DNA from: Silene noctiflora
Taxonomy: Eukaryota > Streptophyta > Magnoliopsida > Caryophyllales > Caryophyllaceae
Length of the DNA stretch: 30,991 nt
NCBI GenBank assembly: GCA_009801015.1
Contig: VHZZ01005778.1
Location: 56,414-87,404 of the forward strand
Direction of reading: 5' to 3'
Within the stretch, counting starts at the first letter, position 1. Every line of letters begins with the position of its first letter. The position numbers and the translations under genes were made by a program. Below the pieces are notes generated by a model. The model made no database searches and was not told where the DNA came from. It saw nothing but the letters and a program-made list of their open reading frames with translations. Shown here piece by piece: positions 1 to 11,649 of the stretch.

Positions 1-1199
1 ACGTTTGAATTTGAAGTTTACAAGCTTGATATTTGATCTCTAGTTTATATATAGTTAGTTATCCAGAGTTTTGTTGTTAATAATTTAGGCGCCTTTTTAG
101 TTTTGGATCTGTAGTTAAAAAAACGATGAGAAATGACTTGTTGTGCTTGGTTTCCGTGTAATCAGTGGCGTAACCCGAATTTAAAGTTGATATGGAAAAG
201 ACAAGAGAGAACGGAAATTTTAACTAAAAATTTCGGAATTAGCATTGTTAGAGGATGGTCGTTCCAACCCCTACGCTATGATCGATCCTTTATGTGAAAA
301 AGATCAGCCTTTTGCATCTTTGCGGATTGAAAAAAGTGTGAAAACTCAAGATTCTCAAACTACGTTTAGGGAGGTTTTTGTTGATAATTAACACGCTTTA
401 ATACGTAGTATGGAGTGCTAGCAGGAATATTGGAAGACTGTACTTGTACTGTTATGCTATCTGTAGGACTGTATCGAGAGAGAGAGAGAGAGACGGGAGA
501 TTTCGAGGAATGGTTTTTGTGTTTTCATTCACATAAAAACGCGTCAGGTATACAATCCTAAGATACAAGAGTCTTATTGATATTTGGAAAGTAGAACCAA
601 TCGTAACACAATACACAGAGTTTCCTGCAATAAACCGGGTATTGGTCCCGATTCCTGAAGTCCTTTCCTAATGCCCGTCAATTAGGTGCAAGAAGACGTG
701 AAATGTTAACTTGGAAAGAAGATCATCAAACGTTCATTGTCCAAGAGCCTTGGTGAGAGTGTGAGTCATTGTCCAAGTATCATAGCTCGGAGCAATTGTC
801 CAGACACTATTTCATCATGAACCAGAATCTGAATATTTTTCATATGTTTCTGGGAAACTTGATTTCGTGCAATATGCAGTATGTTTATTGGATTGGGTCG
901 TATCAGGCCAGGTCGAGTCATAATAGGGTCTTATATGATTTGCCCGTGTTACCATCAAAGTTCTTGTCAAATTAGTCACAATTGGGTTTAGACCTTTAGG
1001 GCCATATTCAGATTCACCTGTTTGAGTATGGATAAATTTGGTCATCCGAGTTGGGTCGGTTTTGCAGGTCTTGTCCCCTCTTGCCAATTGAGCTTAGCAT
1101 AGTTGATTGTTGCTGTCATAGCACTTAACTTGATTGTTATTCTCTATGCAGTTCCCTTAACTTTGTATTTTTCTTTGTGTTGGACTTTTTTTTGTCTAG
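1..1199 (+). other. Probable first intron of the tomosyn-like gene, 3' part
   Basis: No coding exon is recognisable here. The region ends in a T-rich tract and a TAG acceptor at 1197-1199, directly before the first recognisable exon. That exon opens with Pro-Gly-Gly, which in relatives follows a very short first exon with the start Met, so exon 1 probably lies upstream of the window. Contents are AT-rich DNA, a (GA)n microsatellite and short ORFs without protein character. An untranslated leader or promoter for a shorter transcript cannot be excluded. Confidence 0.55.
476..493. repeat. (GA)9 microsatellite
   Basis: A run of nine GA dinucleotides lies in the presumed first intron of the tomosyn-like gene. 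Its length is likely to vary between individuals. GA repeats near plant promoters can bind BPC/GAGA factors, but nothing here shows that this one does. Confidence 0.9.
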
Positions 1200-4100
1200 C
1201 CCGGGGGTTACTTCGAGACTCTGAAACCTGAAGATGTCAATCCTCATGTCACTTTCCATCATGGAATTCCATCTGCTGCTACTACGTTAGCTTATGATCC
1301 CGTTCAGAAGATACTTGCTCTGTCAACCAGGTTAGTTCCTGACTCCAGTCCTTGTTTACTTTATCTAAAATATTCATATTAGTATTGCTTAATTCAACTG
1401 CATGAGCATATTGCTTTCTAATCTACTTCTGCTAAAGTTATAATTATAAGCAATTTTTTTGACATTGCTTTTCAATGTGATGCTTGAAGACCATTTCCTA
1501 TGGACCTTATTTGGCTGTCATCTGAGGACAGTTCAAGCCCAATCAAATGAGTTGTTTAGTGGATGGTAATTTGTATGCTTTACCACTTCTTTCTTATAAG
1601 AACTAAGTTGCAGTAGATTTGTTATTTTCACAGGCACGGGCAAGTCAAGCTGCTCGGTAAAGATAACACGCAAGCATTATTGGAGTCGGATGATGCGCAA
1701 CCTAGCAAGTTCTTACAGGTTGCTTTTTTGGCCTTCTTTGCTATCTAGTACTCTTGAAATTTTATATGCTCAGTTCGGTCACTTCTTGTATAGCCTCTCT
1801 TTTTCACCAATTTCTTACAATAGTGACTAATTCATAGCTTTGTGTAGTTCATTCCCAACTCCGGTGTGCTTTTCAATGTGACATTCGAAGATAGAATTGA
1901 GGTAGCTAAAACCCAACGGTTAACATGTTCTCTTTTTTTCCTTGTTTTTTTTACACTAAAGTATTCCTCACCTGTCTGTCTCACAATTAGGTTTGGAACA
2001 TAGAAAGAAAGATCTTGTGTCACGTTCATAAATCCAATGAAGAGATCACATCTTTCGCTGTACTGCGACAGTTCATGTAAGCATTTTGAATCCATATATA
2101 TTTTTGAAATGCTGATGATGCCCTGATGTGCTTCATTTAGTGGTGAAAGGAAAGTGAGAGCAAAGGAGACATACTTGGACTAAAAGTGAATATTTTCATG
2201 CCTGTTAATTGAGACTTAACTAGTTAACTGGCTCTTCTATTTTATTTTCTTGACAGATTTGTTGGAGAATCTACGGGTACTGTAACTATATGGAAGATTA
2301 ATCAAGAATCGTTTCACATCGAAAAGATGAAGTACTGCATCCCCTACTCATCTTCACATGGTGAGTTTCCTGACTAGCGTGATTTTCATCTATTTAAATT
2401 TTAAAAGCCACTCATTTTCACCATATTTTAAGGAATATTCAGTGCTTCAAAAGGCTAAAACTGATGATGGATACTTATTTCCAAATGTGTACCGTTTTCG
2501 CTTGTTACTGAATAAGGAAATAACTAGCATCACCGAGTAATTATATAAACGTAAAAACCTAGTTTGCAACTGGTTACCCCCCTTTCTGTTTGTGTACACC
2601 ATAGTACCATACGACGTGGTTTTGAAGAGATAGACAGAGAGATAGAATGTTTGTGATGTGGTACTTGCTTATTTCAGGAATGATAAATAAAGATGCAGTT
2701 GCATCTCCTGTAAGGTTTATATTACCCCAACCTACTGCAGAAAGCGAGAGGTAGTTTATCCAGCTAATGTCCTATTTCGTATTGTTTTTATTTTCTTGGC
2801 ATGCTGATGGAATATCTGCAATAGTTGAAATGACAAGTGCCTTTATGTGTTCCAAATTTACTGACATTTTCATGAAAGGGTCTCGCTTGATATGTCACAA
2901 GTCGCTCACATACTTGCCTTCATTAAAATTGTAATGACTAAAGTTACTTTTGTTGAATGACCCATTTGGACAGAGATTATGATGGCTTTGACTAAATATT
3001 TTGCTTTTTTGAGCTGCTGCTCCTTTTTTGTTGATATAGTGTGCCAAAAATCGGATCTACAATTATGTCTTGAAAAGTGTCTTCAAGGGCAAAACTTACA
3101 CTGCGTGTGTAACATTCATGACGCGGTCATTTACGGCATTTAGCCATAGACGTTTTTACCAATCATTGTTGAATTTTACCAATCTTATTGTAAAACAATT
3201 AAGAAGCCATAGTTTGAGTACTTTCTAAGTTTGTGAGATGATAACAGCACTCTCTCAGAGAACAAAAAAGAGGGTAACATCCCTGACATGGTGTTGTGGT
3301 ACACACTAGAACCTCTCATCCTCGGTTAAGACTACATATTTTTGATGCAGCATCATAGTGTGGAAATGAACATTTCAGAGAGCTACATCAGAGTATCAGA
3401 CTGAGCAAACAAACAAGCCAGATCTTTACTTCTGTGGTTTTTGTACTGAGTTGTAGAAGAATAAAGGTTTTTGCTTTTGGTTGCTGGTTTCTAGTTAAAC
3501 CTAAATACAACACTTGCATTTCTTGTTTGTTCGCGTTTACTTGAATTCAATATTACATTTCATTCTTCTTCGCTGTTCATGAGCAGAATTTTTCTGATAT
3601 TTGCGGATGGGTTGATGGTATTATGGTCAATACAAGAAAGCAAAGCTATGTGTACGACAAGTGGGTCTGCAACACAACTACTTTCCCATGAAACAAAAAT
3701 GGTAACTTCTGCTTGCTGGGTGTGCCCATTTGGAAGTAAAGTTGCTGTTGGTTACAGCACTGGGGATATTTTATTATACAGTATCTTTCCTAATTCCAAC
3801 GCTGGAAGTGGTTCTTCAAAATCAGGGGAGCTTTGCAATGCCCAAATTGTTCCTGCTTCAAAGCTCAATTTAGGTTATAAATTGGAAAAGATTCCAATTG
3901 CATCATTCAAGTGGGTATACTCCGACGGGAAAGCTAATCGGCTATATGTTATTGGTGCCTCTGATTCCACTCATATGGACTTGGTTCAGGTACTAGGATT
4001 CAGTTTTGAGTTTTTTAACATCTCTTAAGCTATTTTGGTGCTTTCAAGATGAGTGTACTTTGTTGTTTCCTGCATCAACTGACCATCTTCCAAAGATCAT

Positions 4101-7100
4101 GTCATTAACAATTTTTCAGTTCAGCTTGCATTTAATGTTGACAGGCTCTTTGATCCAATAATCTGTCATTCTTTTTAGTCTACTCCCCTCTTTTTTTCCC
4201 TATAAATTGAGTGGAATACAGACTATCATTTATGGAGCGTTCTATGCAGGTGATCTTGTTGAGCGAAGATTCTGAAAATCAGACAATTAAACTTGGGCTT
4301 CAGCTGCCTGAGCCATGTGTTAACATGGAGATCATTTCGTGCCCAAATGAGCTGTCCAAAAATAAACAAGGATTTTTAGTTTTGCTTGGAAAATCTGGTC
4401 GTATGTATGCCTATGATGATCATTCTATTCAGAAGTATTTATTGCTCTCCCAAAAAAAATCTTCAGTATCAGCACCAAGTGAAATGACAATAAAGCTTCC
4501 CTATTATACTTCAATTGTCACGTCTGCTCAATTTTTAACAAACCATTCTAAGATATTAGGTTCTACTATTGAGGTAATTCCTTTTTTTTCCTCGCGTTCA
4601 TCCTTTTCCTTGTTGCCTGCTGTCTAATCTTGTGTTGTATAGGAGTACACATTGGCGGCGAAAAATTTACCAAGCCTTCTTCCTTCCGAGGCAAAGCACT
4701 TCATTCCATCTCACTTCACTGGATTTTCAAAGATAAAGAATTTATATATAACAGGGCATAGCGACGGAACCATAAATTTTTGGGATGTCAGTTGCTCTCT
4801 CTTAGTCCCGCTTCTATCACTAACTCAACTGGTAATTGGTCTCTCTGAACTCATTATAACAGTTTGGATATGGGAGTTCTATTTCTGGATGAATTTTCTG
4901 CATCTTAATTGCCTCATAAAAAAAGAGAACCTGCCAAATTGCAGATATCTATCTGATAAAATGAGAATGTAACTACTGTACTTCTTTTACTTCTCATGTA
5001 GTTTGCATGCAAACAGACGAGGGCATATTTCAATGCAAAAAGAATAATTGTTGATGTATATCAATAAATCAAATGGAAATGAAAAAGGAGTTTAATGCAG
5101 TAACTTTGAAGTACTACTCAAATAACTTCAAATTAGTAGTTTTGTGTGTGGAAATTGTCTACAAAGTACAATGTATTGGAAACAAAATAATGCTACAACA
5201 TTGGAGAATTTGTTCACTGGTGAGTTGTAATTTCGAGTATTTACACGTGTCAATGTCCCACATTTTGTAGAATTGTAGATGCGTTCTGACTGAATTGCTT
5301 CCTACTTTCGTAGTTGTCTAAATCCTTATCCATAGACCACTTATAAACGAGATGAACTATAAAGAGGTGTTATGGCAACAAACACGCCCTGCTCCCTCCT
5401 AAACACTCAAGAGAAAAAAGAAACAAGGGGTGGGGTGGGGTGGGTGGACAGTTATTGCAGGAAGACTGAGGAAATGAGAAAAAAGACCAAGAAGGAATAA
5501 TTTTTAACTTAAATGTGAAGGAGAAAGCTTATATCTTTTCAAAACTGGTAATCTGTTTTTTTGTTTTATTAATGGGCTCTTAAATACGTTCAAACCTTTC
5601 CTGTTGAATTGTAGGGTGAGGACGATTCATCGTCAAGTGGCGTGCCAGTTACGGCTGTTTTCTATTGTGCTGAATCAAGGATTCTGTTTTCTGGGGATAA
5701 AGGTGGAATGGTAAAACTCCCACCATACTTTTCTTCAGAGCATTTTATTTTTTTTATAAGGTGGGTCTTCTCGACAATACCCTCCAATGCTATGTGTTCG
5801 CTTGTTTGGGGATTAGAGAAAATATGGCATTGCAGAGGGCATTAAGGAGAGAAAGAATCCGCGTGGAGGATTTAGTTTGATTTTGAATTTCTAATCTATT
5901 ATTTTTATTTGAAAAAAAATTGTTACTTGTCGACTTGTATTATATTTTGTTTAATTTCAATCTTGTCTGCGACTTGAATTTTTCACTTTTTCACATTTTC
6001 ACATTTTTTCACATTTTCTTACCTACTTTTAATTTTACAACTTACCGGTTTCGTATACGTTAATCGTATTTATTTACTTTTTGTTTCTATAAATATTTTT
6101 TTGGGACTCATCCCTTAGCGGTTTCGGACGATAATTCCTGTTAGCCGTCCAGAACATTTTGGGACTAAGGCTTTGTTGTGTTGTTGTATTTGGAGAACAG
6201 GTTCGTATGTATCAATTTAAGCAAGAACCCTTTTCCACAGACAGTGGTTTTTTCTCTTTAGCAGGTAAATTGTTTCTACCATATGTTTTAGAATATTATA
6301 AGTCCGGTATTTTTAATTTTTATATTTGTGGTGTAGTGAGTTTTGAGTTACTTGTACTCAGGCATTACAAAGAAAGGAAGCAATCATGTCATCCAGACGG
6401 TTAAGCATATCAAAGTGAATGGAGCTATACTTCATTTAAACAAAAGAACTGGTTCAAGTCATCTAGCAGTGGGTTGCGCTAATGGAAATGTAAGCTTGTG
6501 TCGAATCCCTTTTAAGTCTCGTTGTTCCATCTATCGTGTACTTAACTCTTGCTACTTCCCATTTCGCATCAATATTACGGGGTCAGAAAATTTAGTCGTT
6601 TGGGAGAAAAACAGTGTCTTTATGAAAGAAACAGATAAACTTTTGGATCTCTGAAATGAAATAATACTCTTACTGCAGAATGACTCGTCTATTGAGATTT
6701 AAAACACCCATTCAATGTTTGTTTCAATGTTTTTACATGATGTTTTCGAGCCAAAATCACGAAATCCATTTATGGATCATCAAAGGGTTAATGTGTTCAG
6801 ATATGTTCTTTGCAGATTTCACTAATCGACGTGGAAGGTCCCTCTGTATTATATCATAAGCAAATTGAAACTGTGCTTTCCGCAGATATTATATCTTTGC
6901 AGTTTGAATGTTTTGACATTCTTGGTTTGGAAAAGAATATACTAGTTGTGGCCACAAGGGATTCTTCTGTATGGACACTCGACGCAGATACCGGAAATAC
7001 ACTGAGCAGTAGTGCAGTGCACCCTAAGAAACCATCCAGAGCTCTACTAATGAAGATTTTAGGTAACGTATATTTACGAGCAATCTGGTGTCAGTTACAT

Positions 7101-10100
7101 TTTACTGCTTGATGGGCATATGTGATGAAAGCATCTAAATATATGGCTGTGCAGATACAAATAAAGGAGGTTTGGCAGAGGATACATCACAGAAATCAGA
7201 GTTATTGTTGCTTTGTTCTGAAAAAGCTGCATATATTTATTCCCTATCACATGCAGTTCAGGGGGAGAAGAAGGTTTGTTACAAAAAGAAATTTCATTCA
7301 TCTTCTTGTTATTGGGCATCATTGATCTGCACTTCGTCCAGCCTAGGAGTTATGCTTCTCTTTGCATGTGGAAAAATTGAAATAAGGTAGGTAAAATTCT
7401 GCTACCATAAATAATGTTGTATTATGTAGTGGGCACTCAGCACCCAACGTGTTCACATAGGCGTGATAATTGATCTTTTTATTTCACTCGAGAAGTTTCA
7501 ACTGTTATCGAAAACAGCCAAGTAACTAGCCATGTCAGGAACATTGTGCATAATCGAATACCCCTGTTCCTGTAAGAAATTACATTATATATGTTAATGA
7601 CATTTTTATAATGAACAGTGTATGCAAATGTGCAAAATCGTGTAGTAAACAAATCTCTCTGCGCTGGTGAAGTACGTTTTTTAATACCCATCCATATTAA
7701 AGTCACACTCATACTGAAAAAAATGAAGCCAAAATAAACAAGACCTAAATACATATTATGGGGACTCCCCCATTGGCTATGGCTCAGAATAGGAGGCATG
7801 AAATCTCAGAACATGTGCACATGTACTTCTTAAGTTCATGTTGTGTACATTTTCTGTATTTTCTGTCCTTTCATGGGTTCTCGCTTTGGATTAAATATCC
7901 CACCCAAGTAATTTATATGTACAGATATTCTCATATTCTTCATAGTGCTTCCCTTGTAAATTGTAGGTCTTTACCAGAGCTATCTCTTGTTAAAGAAGCT
8001 ACATTGAGAAGTTTGACACACACACCAATGCAACAAAACTATCTGGCTGACTACTACTTATGCTCTGCTTCGGATGGAGAATTTTTAATGGTATACTGTT
8101 GTCTCAAATTTGATCTCTTTGTTATGAAATAATGCTTACCCAAGTTATCGAGGTGTTTGTGATTGGTTCAGATAAGGAGTGATCAGGAAATTTTCATTGT
8201 TTCAATGCTGTTACATAATGAATCATACAGGTATTTTGTTTTTCCTTTTAATAATCCACTTCTTTTAACATTTAGGAGAGCATAGAATCCAAAAGGCAAC
8301 TTTTAAGACGTGGAAATAGGACGAATCATAGCCCAGGGATAGTCATCAAATGGCTGAGTGATTCTTATGCATCTTCTAAACCTCCCCGAATATCCAATTT
8401 CAGATCACTTGGATAAAATTTATTAGGTGATATGTTATCCATCAAAAGATTGATCATCGTGCTTCGCCGTTACTGTTCCATAGTTAGTCCCGTCCCCTCA
8501 CCCAGTCTTTGAAGCAGCTTCTGCTTCAAGCAGGGTAAGGGTGGAATTTTTGTAGCATTTCCCTCGTGATGACATGATGACTTAGTTATTGACCTTTATT
8601 TGCTACTTCATGGATTAAGAAGGACAGAAGGTCTTTAAAGGTCTTTTATTGTGGTTCATTATTTTACAAAGCCAAAGAATTTTTCGGCTCCTGAAGAAAT
8701 GGACTATAGGCTATATTTTGGTATGTCTAGGAAGAAAATATAGGCGAGTCTAAAAATTCTTTCTGGACTAAGGCTCTTTGTTCTTGAATGGTTTCAGACA
8801 AAATTGTGTAGATTGGACCACATGTGTTTTTTTAAACTGAATTTTTATAATAAATTCTCCAGACAGTTGGATCCTTTTTCACAAGTCTATGATAAAAATA
8901 TGATAGCTTCAGAGGATGGGCCGACTACTCCTGTCAACCAGAAAGAAAAGAAAAAGGTGCGCAAATTCAACAATGTCCTGTCTTTGTTTGCCATCAGTTT
9001 GCGTTGAAGCAAATCTCTTTTTAAGAAGTTGTCTCCTGGCAGGGCATATTTGGGGGTGTATTCCAAGACAAAACAGGAAATAAAACAATTCATGTAACTG
9101 TAGATGTGAGTACAAGTTCTGAAGAACTCTCAACAATTTTTTCAGTTGCAAATTTTCCTATTCTAGCTGAAGATGCAGACAAGGTGTTGGAGGGCAATGA
9201 TGTTGACTTGGATATAGGTGAGCAGATGTGCCCGTCTTTGACAAATGTTGGATACGTTGTATAAAATCATTACACCCATCTGATCGTTTCTGATCATTTA
9301 TACAAAGTGCGAATTCTTTCAATTGTTAATATACTTTTTACCAATAAAAACAAGTGAAGAGAGGGATCAAATTTAGGAGATGAGGCTGTGCATGTGTCAT
9401 TTTTTATCAAGAACCGATAAAGAGGAAACTCAGAGCTACGGCGTACTGCTATAACTCTTGCACCGCATGTCTGCTGTGTTCATATGACTCACTGAAAGCC
9501 TGAAATGGCTCTGAATAATCGACTCTAAAAATCAAGACATCATATTCGTATCACCATCCTCATTTTTAGCTTGCTTGCACCATCTCGTTGTGCAATGAAC
9601 ATATATACATTTTAGACAAGTGCATGACACTTTCATTCTTTCTTTTGTCCTGCAGATGACATTGATCTTGATGATGTGGATGGAAAACCAAAGGGGAATA
9701 ATGTAACGGCATTGCTCGGTAAACAGAAATTGGCAAGCAAGTTCCAGTCATTTAAAGGCTAGTACATTCTTCTTCCTTCTTATGGCTTCCAAGATTTGAG
9801 CTCTCATGATTAATGTATATATATTCTTTTTTACTCTGAACAAACACAGGTCCTCTTTATGTTGAACATCACAAGGAAATAGATTAATAAGTATAGAGAA
9901 ACAGTAAATATGTCCTTGATGACTACGTGATGTGCATGACAAGTGTTTGTTTGATCTGATCATCGTAGCTTGTATTTGTATCTGGTTGTCGACATTTATG
10001 CCTTGCATCTTAGACAAATAGTATCATAACAATCTCAGTTGCACATGTTTTGCTGCCTCTGATTAAATAATTTCATTTCCAGGGAAACTGAAACAAATGA

Positions 10101-11497
10101 CAACAAAAAATGAGAAACCTTCAGCTCAAGAAGAGCAGCCGAACGGAAAGGTTGAGTCAGTTGATCAAATCAAGAGGAGATATGGATATTCATCATCTAG
10201 TGTAAGATTTTATCTAATTAATTTAATACCATCTTCGTTTGCTTGTGGATTTGTGAATGTCTTCTGTAATATATCTTCCCATTGGCTGATATTGACTCCG
10301 CTTGTGAGTGTATCCTTTTGTGGCATTCACGGCCAGTCTTAGGTCTCTAAAGAGGAGAGTTGCAGTAGACTTGTGAGGGCCAGTCTAACTTATTATATGA
10401 GTTCATATTAATTTACAGGATCCAAGTCTAGCCAAAATGGTTCAAAGTAAGTTGGCTGATAATGTGAAAAAACTCCAGGTATTATTCATTTATTCCCAAC
10501 TTCCCACGATTTCCATTTTCTGTAATGCCTATTGCCTACTTACATACGATACTGAATTTAGGAAAATAAATTCTTCTGTTTGCTTAGCAAAATCAGATTA
10601 TGAAAATAAAGATCTTTCATCGTAAAATAAAAATAACAAGACACCTTTGCACATTACTCCATCAGACCATAACTATTCAAATTTTTGTACGCTGGACTGC
10701 TGGCGTATTGTAGATTAGTCATCGCAACAAATTACTTTACTTTATGACTAGTTTTTATTAATCTTAGTTCAGAGGTAAATCCTTAGCTACTACTGCACAT
10801 TGGCGGTTCTGGTGGGGTGCAGGGGGTTCATCTGCACCCCCTTCCCGAAAAATAAGTACAGTATTCCTTAGTAAAGTAGCACATAAGTTATGTGGGACTA
10901 GTGGTTATTAAGACTATTTCTTAGTTAGAGGTCATCCAACGATATTTTTATTGTTAAAAATTTTTACGCACCCCCTTCCATCAAATTTTAGAACCGCCTC
11001 TGCTACTGCAAGTGCTTTCTTGAAGTTATGTGATAATAATCCATGAAATGAAACATTGTAACTATATCTTCTATGTTTTGGTGTCTCTATACGACCATAT
11101 TGCAAACAACCTGGTAGCACATTTTCAAAATATCGCGTGCATTCTAGAAGATGTTACGTGGTTGTTGCCGCTTTTTATTGTTTGTCTTTCTTTTATTCCA
11201 CCTAATAGGTTATCGCATAGTCTAGCCAAAGAAGATTTGAAACCGTAGTAAAATTTTGTCCCTTTTCAACTAGTCTTGTACGCGATAATTGCATAAATCC
11301 GATAAATCTTTAACCCAATTATAAAATAAGTAGTTAGGAAGGGGGTCTTCTTATGCTTAAAGTCGTCTCTCACGAGTTTTTGTCTTGGTTTGTAGGGTAT
11401 CGGTATGAAAACTTCAGAGATGCAGGATGATGCTTCGTCATTCTCAGCCATGGCAAAAGAAACTTTACGGGTCGCTGAACAAAATAACCAAAAGTGA
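1200..11497 (+). CDS. Tomosyn/LLGL-like WD40 protein with C-terminal R-SNARE-like motif (5' incomplete)
   Basis: Exons: 1200-1330, 1634-1718, 1848-1901, 1991-2076, 2257-2360, 2678-2750, 3587-3989, 4250-4573, 4643-4831, 5615-5710, 6201-6264, 6362-6489, 6816-7062, 7155-7386, 7967-8090, 8172-8230, 8863-8956, 9043-9217, 9656-9757, 10083-10201, 10419-10478, 11396-11497. They join in phase to 3051 nt, giving 1016 residues and a TGA stop. Only a short N-terminus seems missing; relatives are about 1,050 residues. WD40-type strands run through the first ~750 residues (LAYDPVQKILALST, YITGHSDGTINFWDV). An acidic stretch (DVDLDIDDIDLDDVDG) follows near residues 884-899, then a coiled-coil R-SNARE-like motif at about 955-1010 with no membrane anchor. 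The family (tomosyn/STXBP5, yeast Sro7) binds Q-SNAREs and regulates exocytosis. The closest match I recall is Arabidopsis AT4G35560 (DAW1, male-germline expressed). Family assignment is strong. The subcellular role is inferred. Confidence 0.9.
5427..5444 (+). other. G-quadruplex motif in an intron, sense strand
   Basis: Four G-runs (4, 4, 4 and 3 G) are separated by single T residues. One-nucleotide loops are the most stable intramolecular G-quadruplex arrangement. It lies on the transcribed sense strand in the 783-bp intron between the exons ending at 4831 and starting at 5615, so the pre-mRNA could fold there. No effect on splicing is shown by sequence alone. Confidence 0.75.
6104..6187 (+). 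mobile_element. SINE-like 3' end (Au/TS-type tail), probably 5'-truncated
   Basis: Around 6157-6187 the sequence reads TTTTGGGACTAAGGCTTTG followed by an imperfect TTG repeat. This matches the 3' end I recall for the Au/TS group of plant tRNA-derived SINEs. No box A/box B promoter is apparent upstream, so only a truncated or diverged copy is supported and the left limit is approximate. The tail stops about 13 bases before the acceptor of the exon at 6201. Confidence 0.5.
9758..10082 (+). other. GC-AG intron of the tomosyn-like gene
   Basis: The intron begins GCTAGT after AAAG and ends TTTCCAG. Using the GC donor keeps the frame and gives the expected Phe-Lys-Gly-Lys-Leu-Lys-Gln junction. The nearest GT (three bases on) would create an in-frame TAG at the junction. 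GC-AG is a known minority class of U2 introns. Confidence 0.8.
10790..11010. mobile_element. Non-autonomous hAT-type MITE with perfect 8-bp target duplication
   Basis: A 205-bp element (10798-11002) is flanked on both sides by the identical 8-mer CTACTGCA (10790-10797 and 11003-11010). Its left end reads CATTGGCGGTTCT and its right end, reversed, CAGAGGCGGTTCT, so the 13-bp terminal inverted repeats have two mismatches. Terminal CA, GGCGG-type ends and an 8-bp duplication are typical of the hAT superfamily. Both subtermini carry G/C-rich GCACCCCC-type motifs. It has no coding capacity and sits in the last intron of the tomosyn-like gene, between two SNARE-motif exons. Confidence 0.85.
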
Positions 11498-11593
11498 TAT
11501 CTTCTCTGCTATTGATTCTGATTTGTTTAGACTTCAGAGCATTATCTCGTCGACTATTGTTGCACTTGGTATCAAGTCAAAGAAATGCCTACA

Positions 11594-11633
11594 TAGCTTG
11601 GGGTGTGGTGTGTTAGCTTGGGGTGTGGTGTGT
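11594..11633 (+). repeat. Perfect 20-bp tandem duplication in the 3' UTR
   Basis: The G/T-rich unit TAGCTTGGGGTGTGGTGTGT occurs twice back to back, about 100 bases after the tomosyn-like stop codon and just before a candidate polyadenylation signal. The copies are identical, so the duplication is recent. GU-rich elements can bind RNA-binding proteins, but no role is evident here. Confidence 0.9.
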
Positions 11634-11643
11634 ACTTCTAGTA

Positions 11644-11649
11644 AATAAA
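11644..11649 (+). promoter_or_regulatory. Candidate polyadenylation signal of the tomosyn-like gene
   Basis: A consensus AATAAA hexamer lies about 150 bases past the TGA stop. The position fits a normal plant 3' UTR. Plant near-upstream elements are degenerate, so this is only a candidate. Confidence 0.4.

Noticed and set aside
163-285. Possible hAT-like element with a CAGTGGCG end in the first intron
   Set aside because: The opposite end matches poorly and no 8-bp target duplication is present.
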